Shown here in pieces: positions 27,400-37,042 of a stretch of 64,000 bases of DNA. The stretch covers positions 1 through 64,000 of the forward strand of contig JANSWU010000003.1 in NCBI GenBank assembly GCA_024743315.1, given 5' to 3'. The position numbers were made by a program, and so were the translations under genes. Source of the stretch: Hyphomonadaceae bacterium. GTDB lineage: Bacteria; Pseudomonadota; Alphaproteobacteria; Caulobacterales; Hyphomonadaceae. Position 1 is the stretch's first letter. Each line of letters begins with the position of its first letter. The notes below the pieces were generated by a model. The model did not search any database and was not told the origin of the DNA. It saw nothing but the letters and a program-made list of their open reading frames with translations.

Positions 27400-29593
27400 T
27401 CGCATACTCCAATGGCTGGTGCTCTGCTTCTGACGCATCGGTCAGGCTCAGTGGCAGAACGATTCTTACAATGGCCCCATCCAGCCCATTTTTTGGTTCT
27501 AACAATTGCACGCTGCCGCCGTGATCCATGATCACGCGATTCACAATCGCGAGACCGAGACCGGTGCCACCCTCACGCGCCGTGACATAAGGCTCGAGCA
27601 ATTGCTCGCGTGCTTCGTCCGGGAAGCCAGGCCCATTGTCCTCGATCTGGACGACGATGAAGCCTTCATCTTCAGACATTTCGACGGATATGGTGATAAC
27701 CCCTTGAGTTTCCTCGGTTTCTGAGCGCCGAGACAGCGCTTCCGCGGCGTTTTTCACAATATTGGTCAACGCTTGCCCCAGGAGCCTCTCATCGCCAAGA
27801 ATGGACAGGCCTTCCGGCGGCAAATGCAAAGAAAACTTGTAGTCCGGGTTCACCACTCTCTGGGCAAAGACGACATCTGTAATCAAAGCCGCAAAATCGA
27901 ACCGGCTGGGCGTTGGTTTCGGCATCCGCGCAAAGTCGGAAAATTCCTGCACCATTCGGCCAATATCCGAAACTTGCCGCAGGATCGTGTTGATGCAGCG
28001 CTCAAACACGCCGTCTTTGTCCTCAATCTGGCTGCCATAGCGGCGCCGAATACGTTCAGTCGACAATTGAATCGGTGTCAGCGGGTTGCGGATCTCATGC
28101 GCAATCCGGCGCGCGACATCCCGCCAGGCCAGTTGGCGCTGTGCCGAAATCAAGCGTGTGGCATCGTCCAGCGTAATCAGATAGCCACCGACCGTATCAG
28201 ACGTCACTTTCACACGGACATGGCGCAAACCATCGCTGGTCATTAGATTGATGAAGGAATCCTCCTGGCTTCGCAGCGTCTGCGCTTCTGTCACGCGTTG
28301 CCATATCTCCGAGCTGATATCGGCCAATACGCAGCCTTCGAGTTGGCCCATATGCATGAGCGTTTCAGCCGACCGGTTCGCAATGGTGACGATACCCGCC
28401 GCATCAACCCGGATGACTCCGGCACTGAGCTCAACCAGCAGCGTTTCCAGAAATCGCCGCCGTTCCTCCGCTTCTTCCCGCGCTGAGACGAGATCATCGC
28501 GGCGTTCATCCAATTGCCGGGTCATGACGTTGAACGAGTTTGACAAGACGCGGACTTCGTCTTCCGCTTCGGGCAGCGGCACCGACACGCCCCTTTTGCC
28601 TTCACTGACTTCCAGCGCCGCTGTCGCGAGTCGGGAAATCGGCCGCGAAATTCGATCGGCAATTTCCTGGGCTAACCGCACAGATAAGAGCAGCGCGAGC
28701 GCCACGACTTGCAAATATGAGATCACAAACAGGGTTTGGATCATATTGCTCTGTTCTTGCGCGATCCGATAGTCGGAACCAGCCTTTCGCGCCCGTTCCA
28801 GACGGGCGAATAGTTCCGGATTAATCGGACGGGCAAGATAGAGATAGCTGTCCTGAAAGTTTTCCAGCTTCTTCAGAGCAAATGTGTAACCGAGTTGCTG
28901 GCGCAGGACCGCGACTGTTTCGCCCTGGTCCGCGGCCTCGAAGAAGCTGTCCGCCGGGCGTCCATAGTGTTGAGGCGCCGGCATATTCTCAGCCCGTGCA
29001 ATCGGTACGCCGTCTCGGTCAATGATGTAAGCCGCCGAAAAATCTCGATAGGTGGCAAGCAGCCCGAAAATTGGCTCAAATGCATCAGGATTGGTGGCGA
29101 AACTATCGACGGAGGCGTCGATATCATCCGCCACGGCAATCGCATCCGCCTCGAACCGCAATGCAAACTCTTCGCCGCTTTCTGACGTGATGGTGGCAAT
29201 TTCATCGACGAGCGTGAGCATGGTCTCGCCAAGCCAGGCATCGATCCCCCGGGTCGTGGTCAGCCAAAGAAACAGCGACACAATGATTGCGGGAATGATT
29301 GCGACAAAGCCAAACAGGAACATGAAGCGACGCGTAAGGCGTCCACCCCCAGCACCGCCGCGCGACTTACGGATCGCTAAGTATCGCGTTACGATCATCC
29401 ATGCCAGGATGACCAGAATAACCATATTGACGACGAGCAGCGCCATCAATTCAGCTGGTACGTCTTCGGTCGGTCCGCTGCGATCGAGCATGATCACAGT
29501 CGCCGCGGCACAGAGTACAGCGGCGAGGAAGAACAGACTTTGAAACCAAAGTCCGCCATTGCGACGAAGAGTAGCCAACACGCTGGATGTCAA
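27389..29593 (-). CDS. ntrY: Sensor histidine kinase NtrY
   Basis: Membrane sensor of the NtrY/NtrX pair, linked in other species to nitrogen, redox and envelope signals. 734 residues: three N-terminal membrane helices (about residues 12-110), a periplasmic sensor part, a further helix near residue 290, HAMP, PAS, the HisKA motif IAHEIRNPLTPIQ and a HATPase domain with NIVKNAAEALSRR and GGTGLGLAIV. The frame starts with TTG (29593); I found no ATG in the first 60 codons that would keep the first helix. ntrC lies 76 bp upstream. Confidence 0.94.
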   Translation of the reverse strand: MTSSVLATLRRNGGLWFQSLFFLAAVLCAAATVIMLDRSGPTEDVPAELMALLVVNMVILVILAWMIVTRYLAIRKSRGGAGGGRLTRRFMFLFGFVAIIPAIIVSLFLWLTTTRGIDAWLGETMLTLVDEIATITSESGEEFALRFEADAIAVADDIDASVDSFATNPDAFEPIFGLLATYRDFSAAYIIDRDGVPIARAENMPAPQHYGRPADSFFEAADQGETVAVLRQQLGYTFALKKLENFQDSYLYLARPINPELFARLERARKAGSDYRIAQEQSNMIQTLFVISYLQVVALALLLSVRLAQEIADRISRPISRLATAALEVSEGKRGVSVPLPEAEDEVRVLSNSFNVMTRQLDERRDDLVSAREEAEERRRFLETLLVELSAGVIRVDAAGIVTIANRSAETLMHMGQLEGCVLADISSEIWQRVTEAQTLRSQEDSFINLMTSDGLRHVRVKVTSDTVGGYLITLDDATRLISAQRQLAWRDVARRIAHEIRNPLTPIQLSTERIRRRYGSQIEDKDGVFERCINTILRQVSDIGRMVQEFSDFARMPKPTPSRFDFAALITDVVFAQRVVNPDYKFSLHLPPEGLSILGDERLLGQALTNIVKNAAEALSRRSETEETQGVITISVEMSEDEGFIVVQIEDNGPGFPDEAREQLLEPYVTAREGGTGLGLAIVNRVIMDHGGSVQLLEPKNGLDGAIVRIVLPLSLTDASEAEHQPLEYANEY

Positions 29594-29669
29594 TTGTGGG
29601 GCCTCTAATTCACACTGTCGCCAATCAGCAACACTGGGACTTTAGAGCAACACTTTGACGTCAGGTCAA

Positions 29670-31040
29670 TCAGTCTTCTGTCATTCCGAGAACCGACATG
29701 CGAGCCCTCAAAGTGTTCCTATTCACACCCAATAACGCCGCTGTCCGCAGTTTATTTCCGGAGGTGACACTGAGCGCAAGCTTGATCAAAGGCCGCTCAA
29801 CTTGTTCGAGGACAGATTGGTAAATCTTCTCACCTTCCTCTCCCCCCTTGAGCAAATCGGCCATAACATATCGATGCAGAAGTGCCTCAATTTCACTTTC
29901 GAGTGATGCTTCTGGCGATAATTCTTTCAGCGTTTCGGCGCGGAGTTCGCGCTCGATATCTCGTTGAGAAATTGTGCTGTCCGGCGACAACGCCGCGAGG
30001 CGAAAGATGAGGTTTTCGAGTTCACGGACATTGCCTGGCCAGTCATAGGCCATCATCAGGTCCATTGCAGGCTGGGCAATTTGCTTCTGCGCGAGGCCAC
30101 GGGACTCGGCCCGGATGAGAAAAGCTTTTACGAGCTCCGGAATATCTTCCTTGCGGCGACGCAAGGGCGGCATTTCAATTCGGACAACATTCATCCGATA
30201 ATAGAGATCTTCGCGAAATTCGCCTGACTCGACCAGTGCCGAGAGCGGTTGACGTGTTGACGCAACAATGCGCGCGCCACCATCTTCTCGCATAAGCTTG
30301 ACCAATTGAGTCTGCGCTTCCTGGCTCAGATCTCCGACTTCATCGAGATAGATGGTGACTTCGGAGTCATAAGCGATACCGGGTTTGTCGGGCGTCCCAA
30401 ACAATTCCGCGCTGACATCCTGTGGCTGGCTGGTGGCGAGGTCGAGCGAGTGGAATGCGCCATTTCGCGTTTGGCCAAGATCATGAATCGCTCGCGCGGC
30501 CAACTCTTTGCCAGTGCCAGATTCGCCTTCGATCAAAACCGTCAGATCCGTATTCATAACCCGAGAAATGATCCGATAGACATCTTGCATAACGGCCGAA
30601 CGCCCGACCAGCGGCAGACCACTTTGACTCGCATCGCCATTTGTTTTTCGGCCACTCATCGCTGGCGACGGTTTGGCGTCGGACAAAGCCCGACCAACCA
30701 GATCGGTCAGCTGGTCAATGTCGAATGGTTTCGGGAGATAATCATAAGCCCCGTGCTGTGCTGCAGAAGCGGCCGTGAGGATGGTGTTCTGACCACTCAT
30801 CACGATTACCGGAAGTTCTGGCCGCACCAGTTTAAACGAGGGCAGCAATTCGAATATCGGTGTGTCCGTCAGATAGACATCAGTGACGACAATATCGCCC
30901 TCGCCATTGCGCACCCAGCGCTCCAGCGCTTCGGGTGAACTTGTTGCGCGGACTGTATAGCCCGCTGTGACCAGTGTTTGGTTGACGATCAATCGGATGC
31001 TGGCATCGTCTTCTGCGAGGAGAACCGTTTTTTGACTCAT
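29670..31040 (-). CDS. ntrC: Nitrogen response regulator NtrC (degenerate, lacks GAFTGA)
   Basis: Response regulator paired with NtrB. 456 residues: receiver with Asp54, AAA+ Walker A GESGTGKE (172-179), Walker B TIYLDEVGD (229-237), and a Fis-type DNA-binding end (KLRTAALLGVNRNTLRARM). The expected GAFTGA loop is absent: after ELFG (212-215) the sequence reads TPDKPGIAYDSEV straight into Walker B. The insert is therefore shorter than in enteric NtrC. NtrC of Rhodobacter capsulatus also lacks this loop and works with the housekeeping sigma factor. ATGA overlap with ntrB. Confidence 0.93.
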   Translation of the reverse strand: MSQKTVLLAEDDASIRLIVNQTLVTAGYTVRATSSPEALERWVRNGEGDIVVTDVYLTDTPIFELLPSFKLVRPELPVIVMSGQNTILTAASAAQHGAYDYLPKPFDIDQLTDLVGRALSDAKPSPAMSGRKTNGDASQSGLPLVGRSAVMQDVYRIISRVMNTDLTVLIEGESGTGKELAARAIHDLGQTRNGAFHSLDLATSQPQDVSAELFGTPDKPGIAYDSEVTIYLDEVGDLSQEAQTQLVKLMREDGGARIVASTRQPLSALVESGEFREDLYYRMNVVRIEMPPLRRRKEDIPELVKAFLIRAESRGLAQKQIAQPAMDLMMAYDWPGNVRELENLIFRLAALSPDSTISQRDIERELRAETLKELSPEASLESEIEALLHRYVMADLLKGGEEGEKIYQSVLEQVERPLIKLALSVTSGNKLRTAALLGVNRNTLRARMSVLGMTED

Positions 31041-32092
31041 GATTTTTTCGTTCTTGGCAACGGGAGGAAAATGGAAAATCGCGTGAGGCCGGGCTTGCTG
31101 TCGACTTTGATACGACCATTATGCGCCGACATAATTTCATTGACGACACTCAATCCGAGGCCGCGCCCGCCCGATTTCGAGGACATGAACATATCAAACA
31201 TGCGCGCTTTCTTTTCCGGCGGCACTCCGGGGCCATTGTCCTCGATGGTGACGCGGATCGCCCGCCCTAGGCGCTCTGATCCATCTTTGCCGGCGATCGC
31301 AAAGCTGGTTTCAAACGCTGTTTCGACTTGAATCTGTGGACTTTGCGTATGCGAAATCGTCGCCTCGACCGCATTGCGCAGGATGTTTTGAACAGCCTCA
31401 TGTAAATGGTCCTGATCCGCCATGATTTCTGGCAGCGATGGATCATACAAACGGATGATCGAGACCTTTCCGCGATGCGCGGCCTCTTCGGCGGCAATTA
31501 CCCGATCGAGCAGCTCATGAATGTTTAACGCCTCTTTGACGGGGGCGGAGAACAACTCAAAGGCTGACAGGCGCGACACCAGCCGCTCAATCCTGCGGGT
31601 TTCGCTCTGGATAATGTCAATCATCGCCGATTGATCGTCGCGCGCATTCCGCGACAATAACTGCGCTGCTCCGGAAATTCCTGCGAGCGGGTTCTTCACT
31701 TCATGACCAAGGATTCGCCCAAAGGCTGCAACGCCGGCCGGATTATTGTTCACCACCGCCGTTTCACTCGCTTCGATCATGCCGATCACGATCCCGCCAT
31801 CATGCAGCGGGCGTAACCGCAAATCGAGGACCCTTTGAGCCCGCAATGATGGTCCGTTCACTGGAATGGCATGCGCCGAAACATCACCCTGCAGCGCCAT
31901 CGCTTTGTCAATCAAGTCGAATACAGGAGAGTCGTGAAACAGGATTTCGCTCAAAGGCTTGCGATACATGGCCCGTTCCGAATGGCCGAGAAAGGCTTGC
32001 GCTTCGGGATTGGCCGCGGTCACACGGCGACGCTCGTCCAAGCCTAGCAGCGCGAACGGGGCGAGACCAACGAGATCGAGCGCCGTCATCAT
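31037..32092 (-). CDS. ntrB: Nitrogen sensor kinase/phosphatase NtrB
   Basis: Soluble histidine kinase that phosphorylates or dephosphorylates NtrC under PII control. 351 residues: N-terminal PAS-like domain, dimerisation domain with the phospho-acceptor histidine in GHEVKNPLAGISGAAQLL, and a HATPase domain with NILRNAVEATI, DNGPGVP and GGRGLGLSVV. No membrane helices. Its start overlaps the dusB stop by four bases and its stop overlaps the ntrC start, the conserved dusB-ntrB-ntrC order. Likely input is GlnB at 12 kb. Confidence 0.96.
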   Translation of the reverse strand: MMTALDLVGLAPFALLGLDERRRVTAANPEAQAFLGHSERAMYRKPLSEILFHDSPVFDLIDKAMALQGDVSAHAIPVNGPSLRAQRVLDLRLRPLHDGGIVIGMIEASETAVVNNNPAGVAAFGRILGHEVKNPLAGISGAAQLLSRNARDDQSAMIDIIQSETRRIERLVSRLSAFELFSAPVKEALNIHELLDRVIAAEEAAHRGKVSIIRLYDPSLPEIMADQDHLHEAVQNILRNAVEATISHTQSPQIQVETAFETSFAIAGKDGSERLGRAIRVTIEDNGPGVPPEKKARMFDMFMSSKSGGRGLGLSVVNEIMSAHNGRIKVDSKPGLTRFSIFLPLPRTKKS

Positions 32093-33087
32093 GCAGCCAC
32101 CTTCAAATCCTGGCCGGCATAAAGAGCAGAAAGATTCGCAATCAAACGCGGGCCCTCATCGATCTGACAAAGTTGCGCGCGTAGTGACCTACGAAGGTGA
32201 TGGTCGAGGGGCAAGTTGACCTTATCGATATGAGCCGCGACATGTTTCCGAACCATCCGGATCCCGAGCTTATCGCCATACAAAGATAAGCTGTCTTCAA
32301 TTTGTTCACACAGTCCATCGACCTGTTCGGCGAGCGATGGCGTTTGGTAGTCCCTACCTTCCATTGCGGCGGCGATGGCTCCAATCAGCCAGGGCTGCCC
32401 CATGGCTGCACGTCCAATCATCACTCCAAATGCTCCAGACGCTTGCTGAGCAGCTTTGGCGGCTTCGACAGAGGAAATGTCGCCATTCGCGATCACCGGC
32501 ACCGAGACTGCCTCGACCGTGTTTCTAATCGCCGCCCAATCAGCTTCGCCTTTATAGAACTGGCAGCGCGTGCGACCGTGAACCGTAATCAAATCAACGC
32601 CGAGATCGACCGCAGCCTGGGCAATCTCCGGCGCGTTGAGCCAATCATGATCCCACCCGAGGCGCATTTTTAATGTTACAGGAACGGCGCCCGCCCCCTG
32701 CAGCGTCGCTTCGATAATCCGGACAGCAAGGTCCGGCTCCCGCATCAGCGCAGACCCAGAGTTTCCGCCCGTCACTTGCCGGGACGGACAACCCATATTG
32801 ATATCGATCACATCAACACCGGCAGCGGCCAGGATCTCAGCCCCGCGCTGCATGTCCTCAGGACGCCGCCCAGCAAGCTGTACGATCCAAAGTCCGCGTC
32901 CTTCATGACGGCAGGTTTTGCGCACAACGTCAGGACGCGCGGCGGCCAAGGCTTCCCCCGCCACCATTTCAGACACCACAGCAGGTGCGCCATAGCGTAC
33001 CGCCTGGCGGCGAAAAGCGGCATCTGTCGATCCTGACATGGGCGCTAGCCAAACACGTTCTGCTTGAAATGAAGGCATTTTTCTCAT
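32089..33087 (-). CDS. dusB: tRNA-dihydrouridine synthase DusB
   Basis: Flavin enzyme that reduces uridines in the tRNA D-loop. About 332 residues; FMN-binding TIM barrel with LAPMSGSTDAAFRR, INMGCPSRQVTGGNSGSALM (the catalytic cysteine is usual in this segment), TVHGRTRCQFYKGEADW and VIANGDISS. Start choice is uncertain: ATG at 33087 or 33078; a GTG at 33114 also keeps the frame. First gene of the dusB-ntrB-ntrC run and divergent from ispDF. Confidence 0.94.
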   Translation of the reverse strand: MRKMPSFQAERVWLAPMSGSTDAAFRRQAVRYGAPAVVSEMVAGEALAAARPDVVRKTCRHEGRGLWIVQLAGRRPEDMQRGAEILAAAGVDVIDINMGCPSRQVTGGNSGSALMREPDLAVRIIEATLQGAGAVPVTLKMRLGWDHDWLNAPEIAQAAVDLGVDLITVHGRTRCQFYKGEADWAAIRNTVEAVSVPVIANGDISSVEAAKAAQQASGAFGVMIGRAAMGQPWLIGAIAAAMEGRDYQTPSLAEQVDGLCEQIEDSLSLYGDKLGIRMVRKHVAAHIDKVNLPLDHHLRRSLRAQLCQIDEGPRLIANLSALYAGQDLKVAA

Positions 33088-33198
33088 CTTGTTTGTCAAA
33101 TCACATTTTTGCACTGCACAAAAGTGGGGCAGTGAAATTCATGCATGCATTCCTGCAACACTTGTGGCTTTTTTATCGCAAGAGGTTATGCAGCCAAC

Positions 33199-34344
33199 AT
33201 GCGAAATGCTGTGATCATAGTCGCCGCTGGACAAGGCACGCGCGCGGGTGGTGAAACGCCCAAGCAATTGCAATTGCTGGGGGGGAAGCCTGTTTTTCGA
33301 TGGTCGGTAGATGCAGCGCTCAGCCATGACGGTATTGAGACCTGCATCTTGGTCGTGCCGATCGGAGACGAGCAAGTCTATCGGGAAATGTGTCCTGAAA
33401 GCGTGATCGTGGTGGCTGGTGGCGCCAGCCGGACGGCTTCTGTTCAAGCTGGTCTCCAGGTCTGCGGCCTTGATGACGAGGATATCGTCCTAATTCACGA
33501 TGCGGCCCGCCCTGGCCTGACACCGTCCATTATTGAGGAGCTGGTAGAGGCGCTCGCAACCGCAGATGCTGCGGCACCCGCTCTTCCGGTCGCTGATGCG
33601 TTGAAGAAACGATCAGCTCAGACCTTGGAGACAATCGATCGAACAGACTTATTTCGGGTTCAGACGCCGCAAGCGTTTCGGCTCGGGATGATCAAATCCG
33701 CTTTGGAGACGCATAATGATCTCGTCGACGATCTCGCTGCGATTGAAGCGGTAAATGGCCGTGTGCATTTCACGACCGGCCACGAAACGCTGTCTAAGTT
33801 CACCTACTCTGATGATTTAGAGAGATTGGAGAAACTGCTTATGCCGACCGTTTCTATCCCACGTTTTGGGAGTGGTTACGACGTTCACGCCCTCGAGCCT
33901 GGCGATCAAGTGACGCTGTGTGGGATCTCCATTCCTCACACGCATAGCCTGGTTGGGCATTCGGACGCTGATGTTGCCTGGCACGCCCTCACCGATGCCA
34001 TACTTGGGGCCGCGGCGCTCGGTGATATTGGCGACCATTTCCCGCCCACTGATCCGCAATGGAAAGGCGCTGATTCAGCGCTTTTCCTCGAACACGCGGT
34101 GAAGGTCGTCGCAGACCATGGCTGGCAGGTTTCGAGTTGCGACCTCACTCTGATCTGCGAGGCGCCGAAAGTGAAGCCACACCGCGAGGCGATGCGCCAA
34201 CGCACAGCCGAGGTCACCGGCCTTCCGCTTGAGGCCATCAGTATTAAAGCCACGACCACGGAAGGACTCGGCTTCACTGGGCGCCGAGAGGGAATTGCGG
34301 CGCAAGCCAATGCCGTCTTGGCTCCCCTCGCGTCATCCAACTAA
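33199..34344 (+). CDS. ispDF: Bifunctional IspD/IspF (MEP pathway)
   Basis: Fusion of two non-consecutive MEP-pathway enzymes. Residues 1-214 are 2-C-methyl-D-erythritol 4-phosphate cytidylyltransferase (IIVAAGQGTRAGGETPKQL nucleotide site, IHDAARPG). Residues 215-381 are 2-C-methyl-D-erythritol 2,4-cyclodiphosphate synthase (GSGYDVHAL with metal ligands Asp228 and His230, then HSDADVAWHALTDAILGAAALGDIG). The fusion is common in alphaproteobacteria. The ATG at 33199 begins the IspD core; the frame is open further upstream without family character. pncC follows by 9 bp. Confidence 0.97.
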   Translation: MRNAVIIVAAGQGTRAGGETPKQLQLLGGKPVFRWSVDAALSHDGIETCILVVPIGDEQVYREMCPESVIVVAGGASRTASVQAGLQVCGLDDEDIVLIHDAARPGLTPSIIEELVEALATADAAAPALPVADALKKRSAQTLETIDRTDLFRVQTPQAFRLGMIKSALETHNDLVDDLAAIEAVNGRVHFTTGHETLSKFTYSDDLERLEKLLMPTVSIPRFGSGYDVHALEPGDQVTLCGISIPHTHSLVGHSDADVAWHALTDAILGAAALGDIGDHFPPTDPQWKGADSALFLEHAVKVVADHGWQVSSCDLTLICEAPKVKPHREAMRQRTAEVTGLPLEAISIKATTTEGLGFTGRREGIAAQANAVLAPLASSN

Positions 34345-34353
34345 GTCACTCTC

Positions 34354-34842
34354 ATGTTTCCAGATCGTATCCGTAATCTTGCCCTTCTCGTCATGGACGA
34401 AGCCATGCAGCGGCGCGTTAAAATCGTCACTGCTGAAAGCTGCACCGGCGGCCTGATCGCCGGGCTTTTCACCGAGTTCGCAGGGTCATCAAAAGTGCTG
34501 GAGCGCGGTTTCGTGACATATTCTAACCAGGCGAAGGCTGAAATCCTTGGCGTCGCTGGCGATGTGCTGGCCGATTATGGCGCCGTGTCTGAACCGGTCG
34601 CGCGACTAATGGCGGCAGGCGCCATGGAACAAAGCCGCGCTAATCTTGCGATCGCCGTCACCGGCATTGCCGGGCCAGGTGGCGGAACACCGATGAAGCC
34701 AGTGGGAACCGTCCATCTCGCCTGCGCCAGAGAGAACAAGGCGATGATGCACGAAATGCTCATGCTCGGCGATATAGGCCGCCATGAAATCCGGATGGCG
34801 ACCATTGAGGCCGCCCTGAATATGATCCGGGCGCAGATCTAA
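34354..34842 (+). CDS. pncC: CinA-family nicotinamide-nucleotide amidohydrolase
   Basis: 162 residues matching the stand-alone C-terminal domain of CinA. It hydrolyses nicotinamide mononucleotide to nicotinate mononucleotide in NAD recycling. Motifs: VTAESCTGGLIAGLFTE with the catalytic serine, FVTYSNQAK, and AVTGIAGPGGGTPMKPVGTV. The N-terminal MoaB-like domain of full CinA is absent, as expected for PncC. It follows ispDF closely and may share its transcript. Confidence 0.92.
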   Translation: MFPDRIRNLALLVMDEAMQRRVKIVTAESCTGGLIAGLFTEFAGSSKVLERGFVTYSNQAKAEILGVAGDVLADYGAVSEPVARLMAAGAMEQSRANLAIAVTGIAGPGGGTPMKPVGTVHLACARENKAMMHEMLMLGDIGRHEIRMATIEAALNMIRAQI

Positions 34843-34904
34843 AATCGCGACTATGGCTAGGCCCGTAGCTGTGCTACTCTCAAAAGAAAAAAATGGGAGG
34901 AAGT

Positions 34905-35753
34905 ATGGCTTACGACGCCAATACAGAGTTCACACGATTTGAACCGCATCTCTTGTCACCCGCAATTGGGGCGGAGTTGATCGGTGCCGATCTCGCGAAC
35001 TTTGACGACACTCTGATTGAAGAAGTCCGTGCCGCATTGCTTAAATACCAAGTCGTCTTCTTTCGCGACCAGCATGATCTGACACGCGAAAAGCATATCG
35101 AATTTGCGAGCCGTTTCGGAGAACTCGAAATCCACCCCGCCACGCCAAAAGATCAACCGGATCCTGAAGTCTTGCGGATCGCGCATGGTCCAAATTCCAA
35201 AGGTCAGGAGAATAATTGGCACTCGGACGTGACCTGGCGGGCTGAACCCTCGCTCGGCTCGATCCTTAGAGCGATCGAACTCCCGGAGATTGGCGGCGAT
35301 ACGCTGTTTTCCAACATGGTCATGGCGTACAATGATCTCGACGAGGATTTGAAGAAGCGGCTGTGCAGCATGACCGCGATGCATGATATTGCCCGCGTGT
35401 TCGCGCGGCGCCTCAACAAAGATGCCTCTGCGCTGCACGAGAAGTTCCCGCCACAAGAACACCCGGTGATCCGCACGCATCCTGAAACCGGCGAGCGCGT
35501 GCTCTATGTGAACATCGCTTTCACCGATCATATTGTTGGCATGGATCGAACTGAGAGCGATGAATTGCTCAATTTCCTCTATCGCCGTGCCTGGCTGCCA
35601 GAGTATCAGTGCCGGTTCCGCTGGGCTCCCGGTTCTCTCGCCTTCTGGGACAATCGCGCCTGTCAGCATTACGCAGCGAGCGATTATTTCCCGCACGTTC
35701 GGATCATGGAGCGCGTTACCATTGCCGGCGACCGCCCCTTCTTTACGGCTTGA
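34905..35753 (+). CDS. TauD/TfdA-family Fe(II)/2-oxoglutarate dioxygenase
   Basis: About 282 residues. The Fe(II) facial triad is visible: NNWHSDVTW (His and Asp) and NRACQHYAASDY (distal His), with an arginine near the end (VRIMERVTI) to bind 2-oxoglutarate. The closest named types are taurine dioxygenase and alkylsulfatase-like enzymes, but the substrate cannot be read from the sequence; there are no sulfonate transport genes nearby. I set the start at 34905 because GGGAGGA lies just upstream; an ATG at 34893 is less well placed. Confidence 0.87.
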   Translation: MAYDANTEFTRFEPHLLSPAIGAELIGADLANFDDTLIEEVRAALLKYQVVFFRDQHDLTREKHIEFASRFGELEIHPATPKDQPDPEVLRIAHGPNSKGQENNWHSDVTWRAEPSLGSILRAIELPEIGGDTLFSNMVMAYNDLDEDLKKRLCSMTAMHDIARVFARRLNKDASALHEKFPPQEHPVIRTHPETGERVLYVNIAFTDHIVGMDRTESDELLNFLYRRAWLPEYQCRFRWAPGSLAFWDNRACQHYAASDYFPHVRIMERVTIAGDRPFFTA

Positions 35754-35845
35754 TCTGAATTCAGGAATGGCGTTTGACGCCCGGATGCCTATATAGGCGC
35801 CAAACCATCAGCTGCTGCGGGCCTTGAACCCGTTTGGAGACGATT

Positions 35846-37042
35846 ATGACTGATTTGAACGCGCTGACCGCGCGCGAGCCCGATCCTGCGCCAGGTGCCC
35901 TGAACAGCCTCGGATTCGCCAAACCACCCTCCGAAACGCGTGTTGTTGCGGCGATGTCGGGTGGTGTCGACTCCTCTGTGGTGGCGGCGCTCCTAAAAGC
36001 CCGGGGTTATGATGTGATCGGCATCACGCTGCAGCTTTATGACCATGGCGCGGCAATCGAGAAAAAAGGCGCCTGCTGCGCGGGTCAGGACATTCATGAT
36101 GCGCGTAATGTCGCCGACCAGATCGGTATCCCGCATTATGTGCTGGATTATGAAAGCCGCTTCAAAGAACAGGTCATGGAAGATTTCGCCGACACTTACC
36201 TGTCCGGCGCGACGCCGATCCCGTGCATCCGTTGCAATCAAACCGTGAAATTCTCCGATCTGTTGCGAACCGCCAAAGACCTTGGCGCTGATTGCCTCGC
36301 GACAGGCCATTATATCCGGCGGAAGCACGGCGAAGTCAGCGCCGAACTGCATCGCGCCGCAGATGCCAGCCGCGACCAATCCTATTTTTTGTTCGCGACG
36401 ACCCGCGAGCAATTGGACTATGTCCGCTTCCCGCTCGGTGACCTGCCGAAAACAGAAGTGCGCGCGCTGGCGGATCACTTTCAGCTCCCGGTCGCGGCCA
36501 AACCGGACAGTCAGGACATTTGCTTTGTTCCGGAAGGCTCGTACGCCAAAGTCGTCGAGAAATTGCGGCCTGGGTCAGGTCGCGGCGGTGATATCGTTCA
36601 TCTGGATGGTCGCGTACTCGGCCGGCATGAAGGCGTCATCCACTACACGATCGGCCAGCGCCGCGGCCTCGGGGTCGCGACAGGAGACCCACTTTATGTG
36701 GTCAAGATTGATGCGTCGGCCCGGCAAGTCATTGTCGGGCCCCGCGAAGCTTTGCTGACCGCAGGTCTCACAATGGAAGAGCTCAATTGGCTTGGCGATG
36801 GGTCGCTCGAGCAAGCCTGCGAGCGTGGCGAGCCAGCCCTCGTAAGGGTCCGCTCGACGCGCGAACCTGCACCTGGCCGACTCGGATTTCATAATGGCGC
36901 GCCGGCGGTCTGGTTTGACACGCCCGAAGAAGGAGTCGCGCGCGGACAAGCGAGCGTGCTCTATGATGCGGCAGGATCGACCCGCATCCTTGGTGGCGGC
37001 TTTATTGCCTCGACAATCGCGGCCGACGAGCGGCTGCGCTAA
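35846..37042 (+). CDS. mnmA: tRNA 2-thiouridine(34) synthase MnmA
   Basis: ATP-dependent thiolation of the wobble uridine of tRNA-Lys, -Glu and -Gln. About 398 residues: PP-loop [12 protein letters not shown], the catalytic nucleophile cysteine in [12 protein letters not shown], the persulfide cysteine in [11 protein letters not shown], and the central [10 protein letters not shown] region. It has an N-terminal extension of some 25 residues before the core. Its stop overlaps the stop of the convergent outer-membrane protein gene by four bases. Confidence 0.96.
   Translation: MTDLNALTAREPDPAPGALNSLGFAKPPSETRVVAAMSGGVDSSVVAALLKARGYDVIGITLQLYDHGAAIEKKGACCAGQDIHDARNVADQIGIPHYVLDYESRFKEQVMEDFADTYLSGATPIPCIRCNQTVKFSDLLRTAKDLGADCLATGHYIRRKHGEVSAELHRAADASRDQSYFLFATTREQLDYVRFPLGDLPKTEVRALADHFQLPVAAKPDSQDICFVPEGSYAKVVEKLRPGSGRGGDIVHLDGRVLGRHEGVIHYTIGQRRGLGVATGDPLYVVKIDASARQVIVGPREALLTAGLTMEELNWLGDGSLEQACERGEPALVRVRSTREPAPGRLGFHNGAPAVWFDTPEEGVARGQASVLYDAAGSTRILGGGFIASTIAADERLR

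Noticed and set aside
30357-30407. NtrC loop read as a sequencing error or frameshift
   Set aside because: The frame continues cleanly into Walker B and the DNA-binding domain; a base error would disrupt it.
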